Source: Bacteroides sp. M10 (lineage in GTDB: Bacteria > Bacteroidota > Bacteroidia > Bacteroidales > Bacteroidaceae). From it: a stretch of DNA of 64,000 bases. Where the stretch lies: assembly GCF_014334015.1 (NCBI RefSeq), contig NZ_CP060488.1:1322501-1386500 (forward strand), in the 5' to 3' direction. Of the stretch, positions 34,662 to 43,916 are shown piece by piece (positions within the stretch are counted from its first letter, which is position 1; each line of letters starts with the position of its first letter). The notes below the pieces were generated by a model. That model was not told the origin of the DNA. It did not search any database and saw nothing but the letters and a program-made list of their open reading frames with translations. Both the position numbers and the translations under genes were made by a program.

Positions 34662-35903
34662 TTAATTCATTACCAAACTCATATCGTCAAGGAACGGCTG
34701 TTGATTTCCATTTCTTCTCCAAACAATATATACATCTGTCTTATCAGCAGGCATAGTGAAAGTATAAGAAACTTTCTTATGCTCATCAGAACTGCTTAAA
34801 ACGCCATCGGAAGCCGCAACAAATCCAAAAGTAACTTCCGGAGCCAATGGATTGGATAATGTCGGTATGTCCGTTTCATTAATCACCGCACCAAGCCTGA
34901 TATTTCCCGGCTGAGACATTTCCGCCGCTGAAGGAGTCTTGAACCAGAAGGAAAATGTATAAGACTTGCCTGGAGTCAACCCTTTCACCTTTCTCCATAA
35001 CCAGTCTAAAGAATTGGCAGTTTCGTTCTCACGCATACGTACGAATAAATAAGATGATCCGGTATGAGGTATAGGCGAGTTTGCAGCAACCCGGACGGCA
35101 GTGGCACTTGCTCCGAATTTACCAATCCCCTGACTATCCGATCCACCCCATTCTCCAAGAGCCGGCCAATATTTGTTGGTAGTAATTCTCTCAAAGCTGT
35201 AATCTTCTTCAGGAGTATCCAATAAGTTCACTCCCCCCATTGCTTCAGTTTGCTGAACAATATCTACACTTTTAGTGATACCCTGAGCAGTAATAGTAAT
35301 CTTTCCTTCCCGGATCACATCACCCCCATTCTTTTCCACTACAAAATTCAAGGTTCCATCCTCCAAGCCCGCGGTTTCGCTGGTAAAACTAATCCACTCT
35401 ACATCGGTTGAAGCCTCCCAACCGACATTACAAACGAAAGATATAGAGTTTCTTCCACCCTCAAAATCCAGTTTGATAGGACTTTTGGTAGTGATGCTTA
35501 ACTGTGGCGTAGAAGTATCTCTATATTTCTGATGAATATTCAATCTTTTTTCCAATTCACCGGCCACTATCTTAATCACACCCATTCTGTCCACCCCTTC
35601 ATCATTTTTAGTAACCTTTGCATTTATGGTAGCACTCTGACTGCCTGCCTTAGCATCCAAAGTAATCCAAACGGCATCTGTTGATACCTGCCAGTCCAAA
35701 TTACAAAGGAATTCTATCGGTATAGTTCCCCCATAAGTGCTAAGAGCTTCAATATCTTCCGTTATGATATAAAGAGTCGGTTTGTTCTGTATTTCATCAT
35801 CATCGTCACATGATTGCAAAACTCCGGCAGACACTCCGAATAGCCCGATGCCTATCATTATCATAAATGACTTTATCCAATGGTCTGAAATATATTTTCT
35901 CAT
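34662..35903 (-). CDS. BACON-domain surface lipoprotein, probable glycan-binding protein
   Basis: Lipoprotein of 413 residues. The signal ends at VLQSC (Cys32) and is followed by the acidic DDDDE expected of surface-exposed Bacteroidota lipoproteins. Two BACON domains lie at about 42-125 and 133-218, each with the NLDWQVSTDAVWITL-type core and an NxxxxxRxGxIxI end. A C-terminal beta-sandwich (about 225-413) with GLTPGKSYTFSFWFKT and YIVWRRNGNQQPFLDDMSLV resembles CBM4/CBM9-like domains. There are no catalytic motifs. It is the best SGBP candidate of PUL 3, although it lies three genes beyond SusD instead of next to it. Gaps are 17 bp upstream and 62 bp downstream. Confidence 0.8.
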   Translation of the reverse strand: MRKYISDHWIKSFMIMIGIGLFGVSAGVLQSCDDDDEIQNKPTLYIITEDIEALSTYGGTIPIEFLCNLDWQVSTDAVWITLDAKAGSQSATINAKVTKNDEGVDRMGVIKIVAGELEKRLNIHQKYRDTSTPQLSITTKSPIKLDFEGGRNSISFVCNVGWEASTDVEWISFTSETAGLEDGTLNFVVEKNGGDVIREGKITITAQGITKSVDIVQQTEAMGGVNLLDTPEEDYSFERITTNKYWPALGEWGGSDSQGIGKFGASATAVRVAANSPIPHTGSSYLFVRMRENETANSLDWLWRKVKGLTPGKSYTFSFWFKTPSAAEMSQPGNIRLGAVINETDIPTLSNPLAPEVTFGFVAASDGVLSSSDEHKKVSYTFTMPADKTDVYIVWRRNGNQQPFLDDMSLVMN

Positions 35904-35920
35904 AATCTATCGCTTTTGAA

Positions 35921-37405
35921 TTATTCATTAATTTCTGCTGAAAGAAGCCGGGTATATCCCAATAAGTCCATATATGACGACTCTCTGTTGAATGTACCCG
36001 AGTTTATCAATTGCCTGATAGGTTCGCTATCCGGATAATATCGCAACCCCATTTCATACATACCCGGATTATCACCGGCTTTTGTCATACGTTCCGTTTC
36101 ACCACAATAATATCCTGACTTTATACATGAATCCATAGACCGGTAGAAATCACTGTAATACTCAAAACAGTAACGTAAATTCTCTCCGGTCGGAGCTGTA
36201 TACGCAAACAAATCCAACCCGTTATTATAGCACATACGAGCAGTTGTAGACAATAATGTGAGTGTGAGATGCGTATATTGCAATCCCTTTAATGGCCCTG
36301 TGTCGTGACGGTAACGATCATAAATTTCCCCCTTCACAGGAGGAGCCGAACCTGCTTTTTCTCTTGAGCACGGAGTATCGCCATCCATCAATATACAGCC
36401 GCTTAACAGTTCTTTTACATCCCTTGGGTTTGCAGGAGAATCAATAGCGAACTGAACCAATTCATCATCATCTGTAACCAGTCCGAGCATCAGTATTCCC
36501 ATTGAATGGGCTACAAGATGATTCTGGTAATATTGCTTATTAAAGTAATCGTTATCTTCCCACAAATTGATACTAATCATCCCTTCCCTATATAGCACCT
36601 GGAACCAATCTGTTATATTCTTCTTTGTCTCATCACTCATGATATTCTCCGAAATCAGCATATCATAAGCACAAACCATTGGATACATACCTCTGGTAAG
36701 ATACATAGCACTGCCCGCATCAGCCACATAACTAATGTCTTTACACGCTTTCGCCCAAGCCTCTATTATTTCAATTGATTTCCGGGCATATTTTTTATCC
36801 CCTGTAAACCAGTATGCCAAAGCCAGATCGCGGGAGTTTGATCCGGGAACATAACTCTCTTCAATAAACTTTGTAGGATCTTGTCCCGTATAAGGAGTCG
36901 CCGTATAAGTCAGTGCATTGTTACAGCGCTTCATCAGATTGTTGTAGGTCGTTGTTATACTTGCCGAACTGTTGCCTTCAACCATTTGTTTTATATTCAA
37001 TAATTCCTCTTTGGTATAAAGGATAGAAGGATGTTTATGTTCTATATCAATCGTTTTTATAGATTGTCTGATTTCTATTATCTTTATGTTACCTCCACAA
37101 GTAATAGAGAGCTTTCCCGTACGATCCCCTCCAGATGTATTTTTCTCTATATGAATCTTTATAATTGCATTGCCGCTACCCTCTGTCGGCCCCCCAAATG
37201 TTATCCACGACACATCTGATGAAATTGTCCAGTTATCATAGCAAATAAACTTAATCAATTCTTCCCCGCCACCATATCCAATACTAACGGCATCATCTGA
37301 AACTAAAGCTATTTCCGTATTCTTCGCATTATCATTACACGCCATAAGCATCTGTGCTAACAACAGCAAAGTCAGGATGATCGAATGTTTATATCCTAAT
37401 TTCAT
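35921..37405 (-). CDS. BACON plus PF05426-type polysaccharide lyase, lipoprotein
   Basis: Predicted surface uronan lyase of 494 residues. The lipoprotein signal ends at LLAQMLMAC (Cys23). A BACON domain (about 33-115) precedes an alpha/alpha-toroid lyase domain of the alginate-lyase superfamily (about 123-494) with HPSILYTKEELLNIK, EDNDYFNKQYYQNHLVAHSMG (Asn-His pair of the active site), GEIYDRYRHD and LDLFAYTAPTGENLRY. PF05426-type families include PL5 alginate lyases, PL38 glucuronan lyases and PL39, and I cannot place it further by eye. It is a paralogue of the lyase at 42641-43891 in the same operon, which lacks the BACON domain. The lipidated form probably cuts the polymer outside the cell. 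Confidence 0.8.
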   Translation of the reverse strand: MKLGYKHSIILTLLLLAQMLMACNDNAKNTEIALVSDDAVSIGYGGGEELIKFICYDNWTISSDVSWITFGGPTEGSGNAIIKIHIEKNTSGGDRTGKLSITCGGNIKIIEIRQSIKTIDIEHKHPSILYTKEELLNIKQMVEGNSSASITTTYNNLMKRCNNALTYTATPYTGQDPTKFIEESYVPGSNSRDLALAYWFTGDKKYARKSIEIIEAWAKACKDISYVADAGSAMYLTRGMYPMVCAYDMLISENIMSDETKKNITDWFQVLYREGMISINLWEDNDYFNKQYYQNHLVAHSMGILMLGLVTDDDELVQFAIDSPANPRDVKELLSGCILMDGDTPCSREKAGSAPPVKGEIYDRYRHDTGPLKGLQYTHLTLTLLSTTARMCYNNGLDLFAYTAPTGENLRYCFEYYSDFYRSMDSCIKSGYYCGETERMTKAGDNPGMYEMGLRYYPDSEPIRQLINSGTFNRESSYMDLLGYTRLLSAEINE

Positions 37406-37432
37406 ATTATTTTCGTTTAATAGTTAACGTTC

Positions 37433-37744
37433 TTATTCCATATAAAAAACTTCTTCCAATGGAATACTGACAGGTGAATTATCCGGATTAACTGCCATGA
37501 TATCCGCCATATAGTCCCACCATTTTTTCACGATTTCATTATCGCCCATATCTTGCGAACCTGCACCATCATTCTTCTGCACAGCATACAATACATTCGT
37601 TTCCTGATCCCAGAATATAGAATAATCGGACACTCCGTTCGCCTTCAAAAGCTTTACCAGTTCAGGCCATATTTCGCTATGCCGCTTTTGATATTCTTTT
37701 TCAAAACCGGGTTTCAAATACATTTTAAAAGCTTCTCTTTTCAT
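37433..37744 (-). CDS. rhaM: L-rhamnose mutarotase
   Basis: Cytoplasmic 103-residue ferredoxin-like-fold protein that interconverts alpha and beta anomers of L-rhamnose. The family signature is complete: Tyr18 and His22 (EYQKRHSEIWPELV), Tyr41 (DYSIFWD) and the tryptophan pair Trp75-Trp76 (KKWWDYM), at the same positions as in the E. coli enzyme RhaM. The length is also standard. It sits in the middle of a lyase PUL between SusD (46 bp) and the BACON lyase (27 bp), with no other rhamnose gene in the window. Its presence is the only direct hint that rhamnose, or a closely similar 6-deoxy sugar, is part of the substrate. Confidence 0.92.
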   Translation of the reverse strand: MKREAFKMYLKPGFEKEYQKRHSEIWPELVKLLKANGVSDYSIFWDQETNVLYAVQKNDGAGSQDMGDNEIVKKWWDYMADIMAVNPDNSPVSIPLEEVFYME

Positions 37745-37790
37745 TGTTTACCTCCATTTGTTTACTAAGTACATACAAAAAACGGACAAG

Positions 37791-39518
37791 TTACCATCCC
37801 GGATTATTAGGTTTCAGAGCCGGATTCCGCTGAATTTCTTCACTTGGGATGGGCCACAGATAATCTCTTTCCGTAAACTTACGGGTAAAGCGAATTTCTC
37901 CGGTAAAGTCTTTCTCCTGACGATTATTCAGATATTGCACAGCCAACCCCCAACGTCTTAAATCACTGAAACGATGTCCTTCACCAACAAGTTCCACAGC
38001 CCGCTCGTGCATAATACGCTCGAACATATCCTCTTTATCTGAAACCTGTAACCAGACCGGTCCGCTATTTAATGCCGGCATATTCGTTGACTGTCTTTTT
38101 CTTACCTTATTCAGTTCAGCGACAGCCTTGTCCAATTGGTTATCTTCATTATAAGCTTCAGCCAGCATCAATAATACATCTGCAAAACGAATGATAGGGA
38201 AGTTGATAGGAGTGTAATTACGATTGGTGATAGCACCACCCATATCTTCAATCGGAACAAACTTCCGGTAAAAATACACATTCCAGCCTCTGTCATTCTG
38301 AATAAAACCATTGGCCACCGTAGTACCTGCCGCAATCGCATACAATTGCTTTTTAGCCCCTGTTCCCACTATATAGCCATTATAATAAGAGTAAGGAACA
38401 ATCAATGACTGCATCATTCTCGGATCTCTTCCTCTGTAAATCTCACCTAACAGAGTGGTATCAGGGATTGTTTCCAATTTCTGTTTGGTCGAATTCAAGG
38501 TTGCCTGAAACGCTTTTTTCTTCACTGCATCACTTTCATTATATCCGGGAATATAATTATTCCAGTTAAACTTCTGTCCATCCTTCTCTTCATACATATC
38601 CGCCAAAGTTACCGACGGCATACAAGTAGCACGACCACCGCCATAAGAGCCGCGTGTTCCATACAAAGTACAAAGCGGCATACCATACAAATTGTCAGTA
38701 GTACCTTTATTTTGAATGGCAAATACCGTTTCATTATCATTAGGAACCGGTCCTGCCGAAGTGAACAAAGTCAGATAATCCGGATACAATTGATAACCAT
38801 ACTGATTGGTTTTGTTATATACAATTTCCTCAAAATCGGCAATCGCTTCAGACCAATTCTTTGTATAAAGATATGCTTTTCCACGTAATGCATAAGCCGC
38901 TCCCTTTGTCGCCCTTCCATAGTCGGAGACCGCCCATTTGAGAGGAAGGTTTGCAATAGCAAAAGTCAGATCTTTAATAATGAAATTCCAAACCTCCTCT
39001 CTTGAATTACGAGGCAGCAACATTTCATTGAAAGATTCGGAGACTTCCCAACTCTCATCATAGATAGGTACTCCGCCAAAAAAATCAGCTAAATGGAAAT
39101 AATACAAAGCCCGCAGAAAATGAGCTTCTCCCAAGACGTTATTTTTCACCTGGTCGTCAATTGACATACCCGATACATTCTTAATAACGGTATTGGCACG
39201 CTGCACACCATCATAAGTGTCCCGCCAATTTTGCACCAGGAAATCATACGCACCGTTATATGTGCCCTGTTCAACAGGTCCGCCCGGTCCGTGACCTATA
39301 TCCGAGTAAGTGTCGAAAAGAGGCATATAGCCATAAGCACCATAATCCTTCAGTTGGGCATATACCCCCATAACTCCCGATTTGGCATCGGCTTCCGTTT
39401 TCCAATAGTTATTTTGAGCGACCTTATCATACGGAGCCACATCCAGATCATAACAGCTGCTGAATCCCAGTGTCACGGCAACCGCTACCATAATATAATT
39501 GACTGTTTTCATAATCAT
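37791..39518 (-). CDS. SusD-family outer-membrane lipoprotein (PUL 3)
   Basis: SusD homologue of 575 residues; Met3 is an equally good start. The signal ends at LGFSSC (Cys22), then YDLDVAPYDKVAQNNYW. The helical SusD core contains GEAHFLRALYYFHLADFFGGVPIYD at about 130-154 and the C-terminal half ERIMHERAVELVGEGHRFSDLRRWGLAVQYL, closing with LWPIPSEEIQRNPALKPNNPGW, a textbook SusD ending. It follows its SusC by 5 bp in the operon that begins at 45116. Its ligand should be oligosaccharides produced by the surface lyase. Confidence 0.94.
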   Translation of the reverse strand: MIMKTVNYIMVAVAVTLGFSSCYDLDVAPYDKVAQNNYWKTEADAKSGVMGVYAQLKDYGAYGYMPLFDTYSDIGHGPGGPVEQGTYNGAYDFLVQNWRDTYDGVQRANTVIKNVSGMSIDDQVKNNVLGEAHFLRALYYFHLADFFGGVPIYDESWEVSESFNEMLLPRNSREEVWNFIIKDLTFAIANLPLKWAVSDYGRATKGAAYALRGKAYLYTKNWSEAIADFEEIVYNKTNQYGYQLYPDYLTLFTSAGPVPNDNETVFAIQNKGTTDNLYGMPLCTLYGTRGSYGGGRATCMPSVTLADMYEEKDGQKFNWNNYIPGYNESDAVKKKAFQATLNSTKQKLETIPDTTLLGEIYRGRDPRMMQSLIVPYSYYNGYIVGTGAKKQLYAIAAGTTVANGFIQNDRGWNVYFYRKFVPIEDMGGAITNRNYTPINFPIIRFADVLLMLAEAYNEDNQLDKAVAELNKVRKRQSTNMPALNSGPVWLQVSDKEDMFERIMHERAVELVGEGHRFSDLRRWGLAVQYLNNRQEKDFTGEIRFTRKFTERDYLWPIPSEEIQRNPALKPNNPGW

Positions 39519-39523
39519 ATTTT

Positions 39524-42500
39524 TTAAAAGACTACATTCACACCTACCGTTATCTGCTTCATCGTCGGATAAGTTGTACCACTTATCTCCGGATCAATCC
39601 CTTTATAGGAAGTAAAAGTTAGCATATTCTCCAAACTTGTGTATAGTCGAAGTTGGGATATATCCAGCTTTTGAAGAAGTTTCTTAGGAATCTTGTACCC
39701 TATCTGAACATTCTTTAATCGCAAATATGACTTATTCTGAACCCAAAAATCACTCGGCTGGGCATTTAACGTATTCAACCCGGTCAGCAATCTGGGATAA
39801 GTGGCATTTGTACGCCCTTCCCGCCAGGCACCTTCGGCTATTTCTTTGTTGATTACATCTCCATAATTAATATATCCCATATAGAATTTATCTTGCCAAT
39901 ATACCTGCAAACCGGCATTTCCCTGGAACAAACAAGAGAAGTCGAATCCATTCCATTCTGCCCCTAAGGAGAAGCCATACGTCAGACGGGGAGCAAGTCC
40001 ATGCCCTACTGCATATTTATCATTATCGTCGATGACACCGTCACCATTCAAATCTTTATATAAGAAATCGCCTTTCTTCGGAGTTCCATAAGAAGCAAAC
40101 GGGTTAACACGTTGTCCGGTAGCAGGATCGACCGGTGCGTCTTTAATCATCTTTTCAACAAACAACATATCTTCGTCCGTTTGAAGAATCCGGTCTACCG
40201 CCAATACATATTGAATATTGATAGGATAGCCTTCCTGAATCATGTTCGTCCCCGAAATCGATCTTTCCTCTCCTTTAAACCGGGTTACTTCATTATCTAT
40301 GAAAGTAAAATTACCACCCACAAAATAGTTTACTTTACCAATCCTATGATTCCACTTCAGATTCATCTCCATACCTCTATTCCGCACTCTTGCTGCATTT
40401 TGAGTAGGGATAGACGCATTACCAACAAGCAATGGTGCCGGCAGATCGATAAGAATATCATGTGTATCTTTATTGAAAAATTCTATTGTTCCATCCAACT
40501 TTGAGCCAAAAAGACTGAAGTCAAGTCCAATATTGGTGACATAGGTCGTTTCCCATGAAACCAACGCATTAGCTAACTGTATCTGTGCCAACCCCGGCAC
40601 AACAGAGTTTCCTAAGACATAATTATCTTTATTGTACACAGACTGGTATTCATAATTATCTACCGCATTATTACCCAATGCACCCCATGAAAGCCTCAAC
40701 TTCAACATATCCAGCCATTTAATTGAATTCATAAAGTTTTCTTCCGACATACGCCATCCCAAGGAGAAGGAAGGGAACGTCCCCCACCGGTGATCTTTAT
40801 GGAAGCGGGAAGAACCGTCCCGGCGAATATTCCCTTCAAACAGATATTTGTCCGCCCATGACAGATTTATTCGTCCGAAATAAGAACGCATCACCCAGTC
40901 TGTGGCAGCCCCACTTGTTTCAGAATCCCCGGTGGCACCATTAATGACCGACAAATTATCTGCAAGAAGATCGTATCTCTTCGCCTCAAACCATTTTACA
41001 TTATCCTTTTCCTGACTGGCTCCCGCCAATATGCCTACATCCAGCTTATCAAAAAATGTCTTCTGATAGCGAGCTACCACATCAGCTACATGATGCGTAT
41101 TAGTCCAATTCTTATTCCTTACAAACGTTCTACCGGCTGCCATCTGGGTTATTGTGTTGGATTGAAAACTCCAACGGTCAGCATAAACCGGAGTCTCTTC
41201 CTCTTGCAGATTATTACGGCGATACGTGTAAGAAGCCTCTATATTTAAACCTTTGAAAACCTTTATATTCGCCCAGAAACGGGAAGTGAGATTATTAACT
41301 TCAATATCTCCCTGATACATATTCAGATGATAAAGAGGACTTTGTACCTGCTGATTTTCCTCCGGATTCTCGGCAGATCCATACCTGCCATCCGGATGCC
41401 GGTAGACAATACCGGGGCTGGAGATGTTACTAAAAAGCGAACTCATGTATTTGGAACCCATCTCGGCATTTGATTTCAGACCGCTGATATTCATCCCCAT
41501 TGTAATCCAAGGCTTTAGTTCGGCATTCACGTTCAGACGGGCAGTAAATCTCTCATAAGCCGAATTCTCCACAATACCCGGATTGTTCAGATAAGCCACA
41601 GAGCCAAATGCTTTCAGTTTCTGGTTTCCGACAGAGAATGATAAATTATGATTAGTAGACACCCCTGTTGAAAAAACTTCATCCTCCCACTTTGTGTTCG
41701 GATACAAGTAAGGTTCATTGGGGTGAACTCTCCATTCCGCTATTTTCCGTTCCGAATATACCGGCATTGCCGTCGGGTCAACATTATAAGCCGCTTCGTT
41801 ATAATACTCCATATAATCGGCATAGTTGTATACAGTTTCAATTGTATTCGAAGGTTTCTGGAAAGAAACATACCCATTATAGGAAATCGACGCTTTGCCT
41901 TCCGAGCCTTTCTTGGTCGTTATCAGGATGACTCCATTGGCGGCTCTTGAACCATAGATAGCAGAAGATGACGCATCTTTCAGTACAGATACTGATTCTA
42001 CATCCTGTGGATTCACCTCATTTATATTTCCTTCTGCCCCATCAATAATAATCAATGGCGAAGAATTATTCAGAGTTCCCTGTCCCCTGATAAGCAAGGT
42101 AGCTCCATCGTTATTAGGACGGGCTGATCCCTGATTGACATACAGTCCCGAACTTAATCCTGCCAATCCGGTTGAAAGACTGGTCATCGGGCGGCTTTCG
42201 GCCTGTTCTGCCAGATTCACCGTAGATACCGAACCTGTCAGATTCACTTTTTTCTGGGTGGCGTATCCTACTACCACCACTTCTTCCAGTGTTTTCCCAT
42301 CCTCAACCAGAGTAATAGTCGCTCCATTAGCCTTTGATGCAATCATTTCCTGAGAAGCATATCCCATATAAGAGATGACAAGTATATCTTTTGCCTGAAC
42401 ATTGACAGAAAACCGTCCCTCTATATTAGTGATAGTCCCCGTTTGCTTCCCTTTTACCTGAACGGTAGCTCCAATCAGGGGCTCATTGTTCACATCTACG

Positions 42501-42616
42501 ACTTTACCGCTTATATTTAACGGATCTTGAGCCCACAGATCTCCTATCGGGATCATGAGCATGAACATAATCACATATAATGAATATATTCCTTTACTGA
42601 TGTTTCTCTGTTTCAT
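39524..42616 (-). CDS. SusC-family TonB-dependent transporter (PUL 3)
   Basis: TonB-dependent transporter of 1030 residues. The signal peptide ends at about GDLWAQ (residue 30). The carboxypeptidase-like domain (about 33-107) begins ISGKVVDVNNEPLIGATVQVKG. EEVVVVGYATQKK is the TonB-box region at about 113. The plug carries ATLLIRGQGTLNNSSPLIIIDGA and AIYGSRAANGVILITTKKG, and the barrel ends in ITVGVNVVF. It is the third gene of its operon, after GH88 and a lyase (24-bp gap), an order that places two degradative enzymes before the transporter. Transcription likely starts upstream of GH88. Confidence 0.95.
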   Translation of the reverse strand: MKQRNISKGIYSLYVIMFMLMIPIGDLWAQDPLNISGKVVDVNNEPLIGATVQVKGKQTGTITNIEGRFSVNVQAKDILVISYMGYASQEMIASKANGATITLVEDGKTLEEVVVVGYATQKKVNLTGSVSTVNLAEQAESRPMTSLSTGLAGLSSGLYVNQGSARPNNDGATLLIRGQGTLNNSSPLIIIDGAEGNINEVNPQDVESVSVLKDASSSAIYGSRAANGVILITTKKGSEGKASISYNGYVSFQKPSNTIETVYNYADYMEYYNEAAYNVDPTAMPVYSERKIAEWRVHPNEPYLYPNTKWEDEVFSTGVSTNHNLSFSVGNQKLKAFGSVAYLNNPGIVENSAYERFTARLNVNAELKPWITMGMNISGLKSNAEMGSKYMSSLFSNISSPGIVYRHPDGRYGSAENPEENQQVQSPLYHLNMYQGDIEVNNLTSRFWANIKVFKGLNIEASYTYRRNNLQEEETPVYADRWSFQSNTITQMAAGRTFVRNKNWTNTHHVADVVARYQKTFFDKLDVGILAGASQEKDNVKWFEAKRYDLLADNLSVINGATGDSETSGAATDWVMRSYFGRINLSWADKYLFEGNIRRDGSSRFHKDHRWGTFPSFSLGWRMSEENFMNSIKWLDMLKLRLSWGALGNNAVDNYEYQSVYNKDNYVLGNSVVPGLAQIQLANALVSWETTYVTNIGLDFSLFGSKLDGTIEFFNKDTHDILIDLPAPLLVGNASIPTQNAARVRNRGMEMNLKWNHRIGKVNYFVGGNFTFIDNEVTRFKGEERSISGTNMIQEGYPINIQYVLAVDRILQTDEDMLFVEKMIKDAPVDPATGQRVNPFASYGTPKKGDFLYKDLNGDGVIDDNDKYAVGHGLAPRLTYGFSLGAEWNGFDFSCLFQGNAGLQVYWQDKFYMGYINYGDVINKEIAEGAWREGRTNATYPRLLTGLNTLNAQPSDFWVQNKSYLRLKNVQIGYKIPKKLLQKLDISQLRLYTSLENMLTFTSYKGIDPEISGTTYPTMKQITVGVNVVF

Positions 42617-42640
42617 AGATATTAATTATTAAAGATTATT

Positions 42641-43891
42641 TTATTCAATACAGCGCCCATGAGTCAAAATCACCGGACCTAACAAATGCAGGTTATGAGC
42701 TGTACGATCATTGGTACGCAAAACCTCATTAAAGATTTTCTCCTCCGGATAACGGGCATGCCCTACCTCCCACAGTGTAAATACCGATTGATCGTTGTAG
42801 TTAATCCAAGAGTCTTCACCTGTATAAAATCCTCCCTTGATAGAAGCATCTTTAGTGATATAAAAATCAGCATAGAAGAGTAAAGGCAATTTAATACTCT
42901 CACCGGTAGGAGCTACATAATGATGAAGATCCAGCCCGTTCAAACGTCCCATTTCTGCTGCTATCATTAGCAAATTAGTCGATAATCCCGCATACTGTAA
43001 GGCTCTGTTCGGCTTCGTAGTCTGTCCGTAATGAGTCAATGCAAAATGCCTGTAACGATCCATTATCTCTCCATCTTGTGTTGGCCATGAGCCGGGTTCA
43101 CCACAGTAAGGCGGTTGTCCTTTCATCAAAATGATACCCTCAATTACCTTCTTTATATTATGTGGATTTGTTTCTCCGTCATATACATAATTCACCAGCT
43201 CATTATCACGCAAAATAATACCAATAGACATCAACCCCACAGCTTCCGCAACTATATGATTCTGAAAATATTGTTTTCCAAAGTAGTCATTCTCCACCCA
43301 GCGTTTCACGCCTTCTTCTATATGAGGAAGCAATATCCGGAGCCATGCCTCAAATTGTATCTGCTTACTTTTTTCTATCAAGTTATCCGCGCAAAGCAAA
43401 TCATAGGCATAAAGGAACGCAAATACGCCACGTGAAACCAACATTCCGGTATTAGGATAGAATTTATCCGGATCGAAATAAGTGCCCGGAACATTTTTAG
43501 GAGAAGACCATTCATTGATTATTTCAATGGCTTTGTGCGCATAGCGTTTATCTTTAGTGATCTGATAGCCAATTGCCAAATCTCTTGCAGCCGACCCGTC
43601 ACGTATAGCAGCTTTGTAGAAAGACATACTGGCATCTCCCCGATACACATTCGGTTTCCATTTCTTGTCTGCATAACCGTCTATTTCACCTTTCAGTTTT
43701 TTCCAAGCTGTTTTCCAAGGCTCAATATCCGAAAGAGCATTTCCCCGCATCAACTCAATGTCCGTACCCGACAAAATCAGGCGGGGATGTTCCGCTTTAA
43801 TTCTAACCGTTTGGTTCTGAGAAAGTGACTTGCCTGCGATGAGAACCATCAAAAACAGTAACAATGATACCTTCATCAACTTGTTTTTCAT
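42641..43891 (-). CDS. PF05426-type polysaccharide lyase, secreted without lipobox
   Basis: Second uronan lyase of PUL 3, 416 residues. The signal peptide ends near AGKSLSQ (residue 25) with no lipobox, so it is probably periplasmic. The alpha/alpha-toroid begins with HPRLILSGTDIELMRG. It shares with the lipoprotein lyase the words NDYFGKQYFQNHIVAEAVG, GEIMDRYRHFALTHYG, LQYAGL and NGLDLHHYVAPTGE, so both derive from one ancestor. The Asn-His pair and the YRH motif should form the active site. Lacking BACON and lipidation, it likely cuts imported oligosaccharides and feeds GH88, which lies 25 bp upstream. Whether it acts on glucuronan, alginate-like or mixed uronic polymers is open. Confidence 0.8.
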   Translation of the reverse strand: MKNKLMKVSLLLFLMVLIAGKSLSQNQTVRIKAEHPRLILSGTDIELMRGNALSDIEPWKTAWKKLKGEIDGYADKKWKPNVYRGDASMSFYKAAIRDGSAARDLAIGYQITKDKRYAHKAIEIINEWSSPKNVPGTYFDPDKFYPNTGMLVSRGVFAFLYAYDLLCADNLIEKSKQIQFEAWLRILLPHIEEGVKRWVENDYFGKQYFQNHIVAEAVGLMSIGIILRDNELVNYVYDGETNPHNIKKVIEGIILMKGQPPYCGEPGSWPTQDGEIMDRYRHFALTHYGQTTKPNRALQYAGLSTNLLMIAAEMGRLNGLDLHHYVAPTGESIKLPLLFYADFYITKDASIKGGFYTGEDSWINYNDQSVFTLWEVGHARYPEEKIFNEVLRTNDRTAHNLHLLGPVILTHGRCIE

Positions 43892-43916
43892 ATAGTAATG
43901 ATTTTAGTTAGTAACT

